From positions 1 to 24,084 of the IMG/VR virus record IMGVR_UViG_3300031974_002928: a stretch of DNA of 24,084 nt, one strand, 5' to 3'. Made by a program: the position numbers and the translations under genes. Below are positions 14,564 through 21,776 of the stretch, piece by piece. A model generated the notes under the pieces. That model saw nothing but the letters and a program-made list of their open reading frames with translations. It did not search any database and was not told where the DNA came from. This DNA comes from a virus. The first letter of the stretch is position 1. Each line of letters opens with the position of its first letter.

Positions 14564-15574
14564 TTAAGATTTTTCAATTTTGTCAAAAATGTACATAAGA
14601 TCAGGCCTGTTAGCCTGCACATCTTTTTTGATATCATAATACATTTCTTTACATAAATTGTTTAAATCATTAAAGTCGATGTTAGAAAAGTTGTCAGTTT
14701 GCATTACACTATCTGCATCGGGATTAGCTGATTCTAAAGTAGACCGGCTAATGACAGGCACGTACAAGTCTACAAGATCCCCAAAGCCTGGATCTTTTAG
14801 TTCACACCACGAAGCAATCTCTTCTTTTGTAATAAATTTCAACATAAATCTTGCAACAGGTTCTGCTATAAAATTAGCAAATTTGTCTTGACGTTTTAAA
14901 ATGTGTGCTATTGCAAATTCTGCAGCGGTTGTAACTAGTAAAGCAGCTATCCAGCCTACAAAGCCGCCAGCTGGAAAAACAAGTAATATATTTTTTAATA
15001 ACTTAGAAAGTCTTACCAAGCCTATGGCAGTTGCGCCAGCACCTGCAATTAGAGCCACAGACCACCCCTGTATTAAAAAATATAATAGCATGCCAAAACT
15101 AGTCTCATTTTTCATATTCAATAATGTTGGATCTATATTTTTGTCATTTTTTGGTTCATAATTAGGCATACGTTCGCACGGTGATGCCTGTGTCCCTGGG
15201 ACTTTATATGATCCTCGTACATAGCTTACTAAATTTGTTTTCCATCTGCTGAAATCTATCATTGGCGCTAAGCCAGTTAAGATTATGCCGGCTAAACTTC
15301 TAGAAAGACCACCTCCTACAAAGTTTCCAAATCCTTTCCATATACTTTTACTATTGCGTTTATATTTGTTATCATTGTCAACCTTGTCGTCTACTTCGGG
15401 CGATTTGTTAGCCTGACTCGATAATTCTGTAGTTGCTCGTTGTGCAGCTTGTTGAGCAAGTGCTCTATTTTTAAAAGTTTGATCACCTATTTTACCGTCA
15501 GGACCTTTTAACCTAAACTCATTATCAACTTTTACAACTTTGAATTCTTCTGCTAAAAATTCAGTAGCTCTCAT
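14564..15574 (-). CDS. Membrane protein, shorter paralogue of the upstream gene
   Basis: A 336-residue protein starting MRATEFLAEEFKVVK. Hydrophobic stretches lie at about residues 82-105, 160-187 and 194-226. The last two are separated by VRLSKLLKN and followed by a basic segment (ILKRQDKFANFIAEPVARFM). The C-terminal part has ESANPD (281-286) and LNNLCKEMYYDIKKDV (304-319). The central and C-terminal parts parallel the 536-residue neighbour in order and spacing, so the two look like diverged tandem copies. Start and stop overlap as ATGA with that gene. The function is unknown. Membrane-active proteins beside tail genes may be ejected or associate with the host membrane, but there is no motif to show this. 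Confidence 0.65.
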   Translation of the reverse strand: MRATEFLAEEFKVVKVDNEFRLKGPDGKIGDQTFKNRALAQQAAQRATTELSSQANKSPEVDDKVDNDNKYKRNSKSIWKGFGNFVGGGLSRSLAGIILTGLAPMIDFSRWKTNLVSYVRGSYKVPGTQASPCERMPNYEPKNDKNIDPTLLNMKNETSFGMLLYFLIQGWSVALIAGAGATAIGLVRLSKLLKNILLVFPAGGFVGWIAALLVTTAAEFAIAHILKRQDKFANFIAEPVARFMLKFITKEEIASWCELKDPGFGDLVDLYVPVISRSTLESANPDADSVMQTDNFSNIDFNDLNNLCKEMYYDIKKDVQANRPDLMYIFDKIEKS

Positions 15575-17181
15575 GCCGGATCTCCGATCATACGCTGTGC
15601 TTTTCTTTCTGCCTTTGATATAGCGTCTTCAAGTTGCTGTGACTTTTCAGGATCGCTAGCTACAGCTTTGCGCATGTCGTCTAGTACTGCTTCACAAACT
15701 TGATTAAACAACTCTGCATATTCATCATCAATAATTTCTGCTAGTTGCTGCATCTGATTTGGTCTTTGCTGACTGTCAGGATTAGCAGCTTCGGGTACTA
15801 GATCTAACAATTCTAAACTAGGATCATCGTCGTCAACTTCTATACCTCCTGATACACCGCCTAATTCTAGATACATGTTTCTGCGTTGACATGCTTGATT
15901 TACATAAGCTTTTGTAGAAATTGTAGAAGCTAAGAAGCCGCCAACTTTGTTACTTAATGGTCTTAACCATTGTTCCTTGCGTTTCATAAAACGGTCAATT
16001 GCTATACTTATGATCCAACTAGCGCCTCCGCCTACTAGCACAGTTATAATTGCAGCTGGCATACCTACACCGCTACCTGCAAGTGCAACAGCAGCCATTC
16101 GAGACAGTCTCATAATAAGTTTAGAAGCTATAATTGTACCTGTGAGTGCATTTACAATTAAATTAAAAGCCCAACTTGCTAATCTTCGACTTATAGTATA
16201 TCTCGTAGTAGGATCACTTGGTTTTTGGCCTGCTCTTGTTACCCATCCTTGTTGTGTAACATACCATAAAGGATTGTACTGTAGATAATCATCAAAATTT
16301 CTTGGATCAAAACTATTTAAATTACCGCCGAAGTTGGTTAAAGTGCCATCTTCAGGATGAAGCACTCCAGCTTGTGCTACTGTAAATGTCTGATCTGCAT
16401 TTTCGTAGTCAACGTCTAAATAAGGATCATCAAATGGATCCCAAGAGCTGTTATCACACGGAGCAAGAGTTTTTCCAAATTCTTCAACTTTTTCATAACC
16501 AGTAAGATATTGATCCCATTGCCAAAGAATTTTTGTAATAGAGCCAACACTGATTGCAGTACCTATCCAATTGAACATAGGATGATTTGCTAGCTCAGTA
16601 AGATAAGGAGCTCTAATTTTTTGCATTGCAGCTCGATATCTTTTATTAGTAGCTAATCTTTCTTTTGCTTTTTCTTCTGGAGACAGGTTGTCCCATTGTT
16701 GCATGCGTTGTTCAATATCTGATAATTTGTCTTTAACGCCGCCAGTGCCGGGCGCACCTACTCTTGATGGTTGACTATTACCGCCTGGAGCTCCTACTGT
16801 GGGTTCTCCGGGTCTTGGTGCTCCTACATTATTGCCGGGTGGTGAAATTCGTTGAGTAGTTTGTCTTGTTGATGAATTAGGTTTAGGTGTGTTACTTTTT
16901 CCTGTATTGTTATTAGGATTTTTAGGAGCTTTGCCAGATTTTTCTAATGCTATAGCGTTTGCTTGTGCTTCAGGTCCAAGCACGCCACTAAGAGCAGCTC
17001 GGTGGGATTCATACGCAAGTGCTGCTTTTTGTTTTTGATATTTTTGATAAGACTCAATCTCGTCTGGAGTAAGATTAGGTAAACCGCCTGTAGGACGTTT
17101 GTAATCATCGTTCTCTAATAGATTATCCAACAAACGATTTTGAATATCAAAGGGGTCTCTAACAAACTGAGATTTTTTCAT
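15571..17181 (-). CDS. Large membrane protein with Pro/Gly-rich linker
   Basis: A 536-residue protein. Residues 1-80 are polar; 85-150 form a Pro/Gly/Asn-rich linker with three VGAP units (119, 129 and 141); residues 155-195 are a charged helix. A hydrophobic region at 205-222 is followed by a Pro-Cys at 241-242. Two strong hydrophobic segments at about 335-356 and 362-396 flank MRLSRMA. The C-terminal region has EAANPDS (464-470) and LFNQVCEAVLDDMRKAV (491-507). The last 200 residues align by eye with the adjacent 336-residue protein. An AAGGAAT ribosome site and a late-type octamer (CATAAATA) precede it. No known family is recognised; expression is expected to be late. Confidence 0.65.
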   Translation of the reverse strand: MKKSQFVRDPFDIQNRLLDNLLENDDYKRPTGGLPNLTPDEIESYQKYQKQKAALAYESHRAALSGVLGPEAQANAIALEKSGKAPKNPNNNTGKSNTPKPNSSTRQTTQRISPPGNNVGAPRPGEPTVGAPGGNSQPSRVGAPGTGGVKDKLSDIEQRMQQWDNLSPEEKAKERLATNKRYRAAMQKIRAPYLTELANHPMFNWIGTAISVGSITKILWQWDQYLTGYEKVEEFGKTLAPCDNSSWDPFDDPYLDVDYENADQTFTVAQAGVLHPEDGTLTNFGGNLNSFDPRNFDDYLQYNPLWYVTQQGWVTRAGQKPSDPTTRYTISRRLASWAFNLIVNALTGTIIASKLIMRLSRMAAVALAGSGVGMPAAIITVLVGGGASWIISIAIDRFMKRKEQWLRPLSNKVGGFLASTISTKAYVNQACQRRNMYLELGGVSGGIEVDDDDPSLELLDLVPEAANPDSQQRPNQMQQLAEIIDDEYAELFNQVCEAVLDDMRKAVASDPEKSQQLEDAISKAERKAQRMIGDPA

Positions 17182-17208
17182 GAGTATTCCTTGAAGTACA
17201 TTTGTAAC

Positions 17209-17216
17209 TATTTATG
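17209..17216 (-). promoter_or_regulatory. Late-type promoter for the membrane protein pair
   Basis: CATAAATA on the minus strand, one mismatch from T4 TATAAATA, lies 28 bases upstream of the ATG at 17181. It is identical to the octamer in front of gp20. An AAGGAAT ribosome site follows at the right distance. Confidence 0.6.
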
Positions 17217-17218
17217 TC

Positions 17219-17312
17219 TCAACTTCGTTGATCCAAGTCTTCGCTAACGCTCGACTATTTTACTTCGTAAAACAATTAACAAGCATAGTATCACATTTAA
17301 AACTGTACTATG
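17219..17312. other. Cluster of small hairpins left of the structured region
   Basis: Perfect inverted repeats occur at 17219-17231 (TCAAC-TTC-GTTGA), 17258-17272 (TTTTAC-TTC-GTAAAA) and 17284-17312 (CATAGTA and TACTATG around 15 nt). The first two have triloops that read GAA closed by C-G on the minus strand. A third TTCG-containing segment near 17240 lies between them. Their role is unknown; they could be the 3' part of the structured RNA or DNA sites near the late promoter. Confidence 0.5.
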
Positions 17313-17341
17313 AGAGATATTCCTGTAGATTAAGCTGCTCA

Positions 17342-17686
17342 GACGGAACCTGTTAAGGGTTCCGTCATAAAGAAAAAATTGTTTTCCTGTGAGTATCACC
17401 ACCCGTGACATGGAAGTAGGTATTTAATTTTATACACACGTTCAACGGGCTCCGACCTTTCCCAACCTACATCGACATCACGCAATATGCGATACCTGTG
17501 CTCTCGTTCCTACTTGCACAGTTTTTATGAACTTGTGTGTTTTCGATTGACAGCAATCAATCTATGTTAACTTACCGCCTCTGGGCGTTGGCTTAACATG
17601 TTACGTGTTCAGGTCTTCTCCCTGACTTTTCCACAGCGGTATTGTAACTGGCCCGCTAACCTTTTGTGCTGTATGCTTGCCTACAG
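17342..17686 (-). ncRNA. Candidate large structured RNA, family unknown
   Basis: This non-coding stretch begins at the stop codon of the GIY-YIG gene and is full of nested inverted repeats. Helices (plus coordinates) are 17669-73/17682-86, 17635-39/17653-57, 17609-13/17621-25, 17564-70/17593-99 capped by 17576-79/17584-87, 17545-50/17557-62, 17496-501/17516-21, 17481-84/17488-91, 17389-92/17396-99 and 17342-50/17358-66. A long-range 10-bp helix (17434-43 with 17529-40, two-base bulge) encloses a domain. The loop at 17509-15 is complementary to 17414-20 over 7 bp. Unpaired loops are purine-rich on the minus strand (GAAAA, GGGAAAGG), favouring that strand as sense. No promoter is evident, so it may be processed from the gp47-GIY-YIG transcript. 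Exact ends are uncertain. Confidence 0.6.
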
Positions 17687-18121
17687 TTTTGTTTTACCTG
17701 TTTCATTGCCTAGATACTCCTTTAATATTTTAGAACCACCAATACGAACGTTTATAATACCGTTATAGTATTCGTCAGATTCTAAAACTCGCCTTTCAAA
17801 TTGTTCTCGTGCTTCTAAATAACTTGCTATGCCTCTACTTGGACAGATATAAAGTATTTCTCTTGTAAATTTTTCTTTGCCTAGTTCTTCAATGTCTCTT
17901 AACAAATGATCTGATGAACCCCAATAGTCACGCCAATCACTTTCTACCTTAGTGCGTCTTTTTCTTTTTTTACCTTTAAGTGGTGGTTTTGTTCTTGTTG
18001 CCTTTGCGTACTTCTTGCCTACGTATTTTTTATTGTTGACTGTGTTAGTGATTAGATATACAAAGCCTTCACAATCTTGGGGTAATGAGTCTATAGCTTT
18101 GCCTTGGTAGGTCCATTCCAT
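17681..18121 (-). CDS. GIY-YIG endonuclease
   Basis: A 146-residue protein with the GIY-YIG core: GFVYLITN (19-26, the GIY half) and KKYVGKKY (31-38, the YIG half, as YVG). A very basic insert (KGKKRKRRTK, 49-58) follows, then DWRDYWGSS and YLEAREQFE (101-109), where E103 or E106 is the candidate metal-binding Glu. It ends NGIINVRIGG. Enzymes of this type cut DNA and are often free-standing homing endonucleases in T4-like phages (Seg proteins); others act in repair. It is the last protein gene after gp46 and lies directly before the structured non-coding region. Whether it is mobile cannot be judged without relatives. Confidence 0.88.
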   Translation of the reverse strand: MEWTYQGKAIDSLPQDCEGFVYLITNTVNNKKYVGKKYAKATRTKPPLKGKKRKRRTKVESDWRDYWGSSDHLLRDIEELGKEKFTREILYICPSRGIASYLEAREQFERRVLESDEYYNGIINVRIGGSKILKEYLGNETGKTKL

Positions 18122-18141
18122 ATAATGTTTATGGTCATTGC

Positions 18142-18387
18142 CTATTTGTCGCCTTCGGTCTTGGTTCTAGTAGTTCTTTTTTCGTAAAATTCAGTTTGTA
18201 TTTCTTTTTGCCTAATTCGGGCCAGCTTAATGATATTTCTTAAATGTCTTCTGCCTGCAAGATGTGTTCTCACACTGTGCCTTTTATTAAAATCTGTATG
18301 AGCTTGATAATATTTTAAATATTCTTTTACTAATTGTTCATGAGTTGTTTCTGCTTCAAAGTCGTTGTCGTTTTTATCTTTGGTCAT
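18142..18387 (-). CDS. Small hypothetical protein in the recombination operon
   Basis: An 81-residue, strongly charged protein with a central NKRHSVRTHLAGRRHLRNIIKLARIRQKEI (34-63), a basic helix likely to bind nucleic acid or protein. The C-terminus is also basic (KRTTRTKTEGDK). Its start overlaps the gp46 stop as ATGA, indicating coupling. Similar small basic proteins occur near gp46 in marine T4-like phages as far as I recall, but with no known function. Confidence 0.6.
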   Translation of the reverse strand: MTKDKNDNDFEAETTHEQLVKEYLKYYQAHTDFNKRHSVRTHLAGRRHLRNIIKLARIRQKEIQTEFYEKRTTRTKTEGDK

Positions 18388-20159
18388 ATCACTACATCCA
18401 AGTCTGTTGAGTAGGAAGTAAAGCCAGATTCTTTGATTACTTTTAGAACATGATTCACTCTGCCAATTAATTCATCTTTGTGAGAAATAAGAAATACATT
18501 TTTATGACGTTCTCTACCCATTTGTTTAATAACCCCTAAAGCATTTTCAACTCCTGCAGAATCCATGCCGCTGTCGATGAGCTCATCGATAAACAACAGG
18601 TTTACATTTTGATATAGGTTTTCCCAAACGTCTCTAAATGCAAAACTCATTCCGAGTATAAGTCTGTTTCTTTCGCCTCGACTTAGATTATCAAAATCTA
18701 AGTCTTGACCCAGCTGAGTAATTTCTACTGCAAGATCATTTTGGAATAGTACCTGATGTGGCAAGCCTAGTTTGTTTAAGTAATTTGTAAGCCTATTGTT
18801 TAGATAACTTAAATTTTGATCAATAATTTTCTTTCTAATAAAGCTGTCTTTATTAGTAAGAAGTTTTAACAAAAATTCTTGATGTTCTTGAAAGTTGGTA
18901 AGATTATTTACCGTGTCCCAGTTGATCTCTTGCAACGCAGTTAATGATAATTCGTCAATCTGTGCCTGATAAGGATCAGTTTCTTGTTGTTTTGCTTCTA
19001 AGCTGCTGCGTAAACTATCAATATTTTGCCTGTGATCGTATGCTTCCTTCATTGATTCATAAAATACTGTAGGCTTTACATCTATATCACCAATATTTTC
19101 GATTGCTGTCTTGGTATTATTGAGATTATCTGTAATTTCTTGCAAGTATTTTTTAGAATCAGCTAGTTCTTGAGACTTTTTATCTAGTATTTCTTGTTTT
19201 TTGTCTTCATGTAATGGTTGATTACATGCGTAACACACAGCATCTTCAAGATCACTAATGTCTTTTTGTATTTTTTCTACACTTTTCTTAGATCTTTCTT
19301 GTGCAATCTCAAAATTACCAAGTTCTTTGGTTAGATTTGCTAGTTCATCGGTGATTTTTTGCCAGTTTTGTAGTTTTTCGTGCGACTCGATCTCTTTTTC
19401 GATGTCTAATTTATCTAATTCAGCAATAGCAGCTTCTAAATGGTCACAATCTTGCTTCTTTTTTGCCTGCCATGCCTTTTGAGTGCGACCTAAACTACCA
19501 ATTGTCTCCTCAATCTTCTCATTTGCTGACTGAATTGCTTGAATTTTTGTTGTTTCTTGGTTAATTTTGTCTTTTGATTCACGTATTTTCTCTTTTAGGG
19601 CTTCTGCCTTCTCAGAAAGTATGGTTATGCCGAGCAATTGTTCAATAATTGCACGTTGATCATTGGTTCTCATAGCCAAAAACGGTTCAGAGTATGTATT
19701 AAGAGCTACAACATGCTTAAACATGTCGTGACTCATGCCCAAAAGGTTGTTTATGTACTCTTGAGTCTTACGACTATCGCCTTGTGACTCGTCAGTAAGC
19801 TCTTGTTCTTCGTTATTCACATAAAACTTAGTAAAAGTAGGCGATCGACCACGTTCGATTCTATATTGTACATTGTTTTTTTCAAAATTCAATGTCACTA
19901 ACATGTGTTTTGAGTTTGTTTTGTTAATGAGATTGTTTCTTTTGATATTAGTAAGTGCTTGGCCGTAGAGAGCATAAGACAATGCATTAATAATTGTAGT
20001 TTTGCCCGTCCCGTTTCGTGAGCCTGAGTCATCACCTCCTTGATCTAAGTTTTCACCAAGCACTAGAGTGAGCTGTTCTTGATCAAATCTCACACCTTGA
20101 GTTTGATTACCAACGCTCATAAAGTTTTTTACTGTTAAGTCTTTAATTAAAATTGTCAT
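18384..20159 (-). CDS. gp46: Recombination endonuclease subunit gp46
   Basis: A 591-residue SMC/Rad50/SbcC-type ATPase. The Walker A motif is GSRNGTGKT (46-54), the zinc hook is CYAC (309-312) at the tip of two long coiled coils (about 180-305 and 315-400), the ABC signature is LSRGE (492-496) and Walker B is LLFIDE (521-526). With gp47 it resects double-strand ends to make 3' single strands for UvsX-driven recombination and recombination-dependent replication, and in T4 it helps degrade host DNA. The length is close to T4 gp46 (560). It is four genes' worth downstream of nothing else but gp47 and the SDR-like gene, and four bases separate it from the latter. Confidence 0.97.
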   Translation of the reverse strand: MTILIKDLTVKNFMSVGNQTQGVRFDQEQLTLVLGENLDQGGDDSGSRNGTGKTTIINALSYALYGQALTNIKRNNLINKTNSKHMLVTLNFEKNNVQYRIERGRSPTFTKFYVNNEEQELTDESQGDSRKTQEYINNLLGMSHDMFKHVVALNTYSEPFLAMRTNDQRAIIEQLLGITILSEKAEALKEKIRESKDKINQETTKIQAIQSANEKIEETIGSLGRTQKAWQAKKKQDCDHLEAAIAELDKLDIEKEIESHEKLQNWQKITDELANLTKELGNFEIAQERSKKSVEKIQKDISDLEDAVCYACNQPLHEDKKQEILDKKSQELADSKKYLQEITDNLNNTKTAIENIGDIDVKPTVFYESMKEAYDHRQNIDSLRSSLEAKQQETDPYQAQIDELSLTALQEINWDTVNNLTNFQEHQEFLLKLLTNKDSFIRKKIIDQNLSYLNNRLTNYLNKLGLPHQVLFQNDLAVEITQLGQDLDFDNLSRGERNRLILGMSFAFRDVWENLYQNVNLLFIDELIDSGMDSAGVENALGVIKQMGRERHKNVFLISHKDELIGRVNHVLKVIKESGFTSYSTDLDVVI

Positions 20160-20162
20160 AAT

Positions 20163-20702
20163 TTAGTTTTGTTTAGGATCGATACTGATTTCGTTTATAC
20201 AAATGTCTTCGGGCTGCTCAAATATCCATTTAATATAACTTGCTGCTTTGTCAATGTCAAGACATTTACGATCAGGATGCTTTTCTTGATTATTTGACAT
20301 GGTACCAAAACTGATATATGATACTTTAGGACCATTTGACCATACTCCGCCAATAGACATACTATTAGAATAGTCTCTCAACGCTTTCTTTTCGGCATTA
20401 TAGCGCCAAACTTTACCGCTTTTCACTCTATCGGTTGTGCTTCCGACAGTTATAATGTGTGGAGTATGTTTGTTTTTAACACACATTCTATAAACTTCGT
20501 CTAATAAGTTTGTTTGATGAAACTTATATAGTGCAGCACATATGATTATTCGATCATGATCAAGAGATTCTGTTGCAAATCGAAAAGCTCCATCGTAAGA
20601 ACACAAGTCATAACCAGTTGCACGACTACAATAAACCGCATCAGGATATATTTTATGTAATGCTTGTGCAACTCCAAAGTCTTTGTTACCTGAAATAATC
20701 AT
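20163..20702 (-). CDS. Rossmann-fold SDR-like protein between gp46 and gp47
   Basis: A 179-residue protein. The N-terminus MIISGNKDFGVAQAL looks like a degenerate SDR cofactor loop (SGxxxFG in place of TGxxxGIG). A strand with IIICAAL (52-58) follows, then PHIITVGSTT (81-90) at the place of the SDR catalytic Ser, then WRYNAEKKAL with Y101-x3-K105 matching YxxxK. These features suggest a small short-chain-dehydrogenase relative that may bind NAD(P) or a nucleotide. Activity is uncertain because the glycine loop is incomplete. The gene start overlaps the gp47 stop (TAATG). Presence between gp47 and gp46 suggests co-expression, not necessarily a recombination role. Confidence 0.6.
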   Translation of the reverse strand: MIISGNKDFGVAQALHKIYPDAVYCSRATGYDLCSYDGAFRFATESLDHDRIIICAALYKFHQTNLLDEVYRMCVKNKHTPHIITVGSTTDRVKSGKVWRYNAEKKALRDYSNSMSIGGVWSNGPKVSYISFGTMSNNQEKHPDRKCLDIDKAASYIKWIFEQPEDICINEISIDPKQN

Positions 20703-21712
20703 TATAAATCCCTATAAATGTCTAATAGCATCTTTTTGTCAAAAGATTCGGAATCAATTTCTACAATTTCACGTGACACAATTTCATCTACACTTTCAAA
20801 CTTGCTAATATCTAGTTCTGTTGTAATTTCGTCAATTTGTTTTTGAGGAATAAGTGTAATTTCTCTACAGTTGTATTGTTTTACATATGTTTCTTTAATA
20901 AAACTAGCTTCTTCATATGAAATTGGAATATCAATTGACACTCGCAAATACATTTTATCTTTAATAATATCATTTTCGGGATCAAGAAGCTGTGACAACG
21001 TTACTGTTCGATACTTAGGACACGCATCCCAGTTGATATATTGAGGTTCTAGATCATTTTCCCTGTCAACAATTACCATTCCTCGTTCGTCATCCCATGC
21101 ATCAGCATAGTTGTGCGGAAACGCATTACCAATATAATGAATGTTTCCTTTTATCTGACGTTTATGAAAGTGTCCTGAAAACACATATTTTTGATTTTGG
21201 AAGTGAGTAGCTCTTAGATCGCCATGTTCAGGCATTTGCACATGAGCATTCATTAAAAATGTAGGGAGTTCGAAATGTCCAAACATGTATTTTGTTTGTG
21301 AACGCTCAATTTTTTGCCATTCATTGTCAACTAACCAAGGTACTAGTGCAACATCTTCTATTTCTGTAAATTCATCTAGCACAGTTACACCTGGAATGTG
21401 TCGAGCAAAATTAGTACTACTAATGTCTCGGCGGTCTTTATAGTACAAGTCATGATTGCCTACAAACATGTAGAAGTTATCAAAACTTTTTCCTAATTTT
21501 TCTAAACATCTGACAGTGTAGTCTAGCGTAGAAATATTCACGCTACTGCGATTGTGATGCCAATCGCCACAAAAGATTCCTGTTTCGCAGTTGTTTTCTT
21601 TAGCTTGTTCTATATACCAATCCACAAACTCTTCACAGTCTGTGTTATGTGTTTTGCTATTGCTTTTTAAGCCAAGATGGATGTCTGTAAATACAGCAGC
21701 TCTTTTAAACAA
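20702..21712 (-). CDS. gp47: Recombination endonuclease subunit gp47
   Basis: A 336-residue Mre11/SbcD-type metallophosphoesterase. The metal-binding motifs are in order: D10-x-H12 (FTDIHLG), GDWHH (49-53), GNHD (85-88), GHFE (145-148) and SGHFHKR (179-185). It is the nuclease partner of gp46 and acts at DNA ends during recombination and replication. The length matches T4 gp47 (339). It is the first gene of a minus-strand operon and has a TGAGGTAA ribosome site. A good sigma70-type promoter lies immediately upstream, consistent with early or middle expression. Confidence 0.97.
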   Translation of the reverse strand: MFKRAAVFTDIHLGLKSNSKTHNTDCEEFVDWYIEQAKENNCETGIFCGDWHHNRSSVNISTLDYTVRCLEKLGKSFDNFYMFVGNHDLYYKDRRDISSTNFARHIPGVTVLDEFTEIEDVALVPWLVDNEWQKIERSQTKYMFGHFELPTFLMNAHVQMPEHGDLRATHFQNQKYVFSGHFHKRQIKGNIHYIGNAFPHNYADAWDDERGMVIVDRENDLEPQYINWDACPKYRTVTLSQLLDPENDIIKDKMYLRVSIDIPISYEEASFIKETYVKQYNCREITLIPQKQIDEITTELDISKFESVDEIVSREIVEIDSESFDKKMLLDIYRDL

Positions 21713-21742
21713 AGTTACCTCAATATAAAACTAATTTATAAT

Positions 21743-21771
21743 ACTATAACGTAAAATACTATACAAGTCAA
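21743..21771 (-). promoter_or_regulatory. Sigma70-type promoter for the gp47-gp46 operon
   Basis: On the minus strand TTGACT (21771-21766) and TATAGT (21748-21743) are separated by exactly 17 bp. Transcription would start near 21736, about 25 bases before the gp47 ATG. It lies in the 64-bp gap after gp55. Confidence 0.75.
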
Positions 21772-21776
21772 TAAAA

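Noticed and set aside
17342-17366. Nine-base-pair GC-containing hairpin as an intrinsic terminator
   Set aside because: No U-run follows on either strand, so it is more likely part of the structured RNA.
17182-17686. RNase P RNA, tmRNA or group I intron
   Set aside because: A short GTGCAA...GAGAGCA similarity to an RNase P segment exists, but the universally conserved RNase P ends are missing. There is no tRNA-like acceptor/T-arm pair for tmRNA. No group I P/Q/R/S core or split gene was found.
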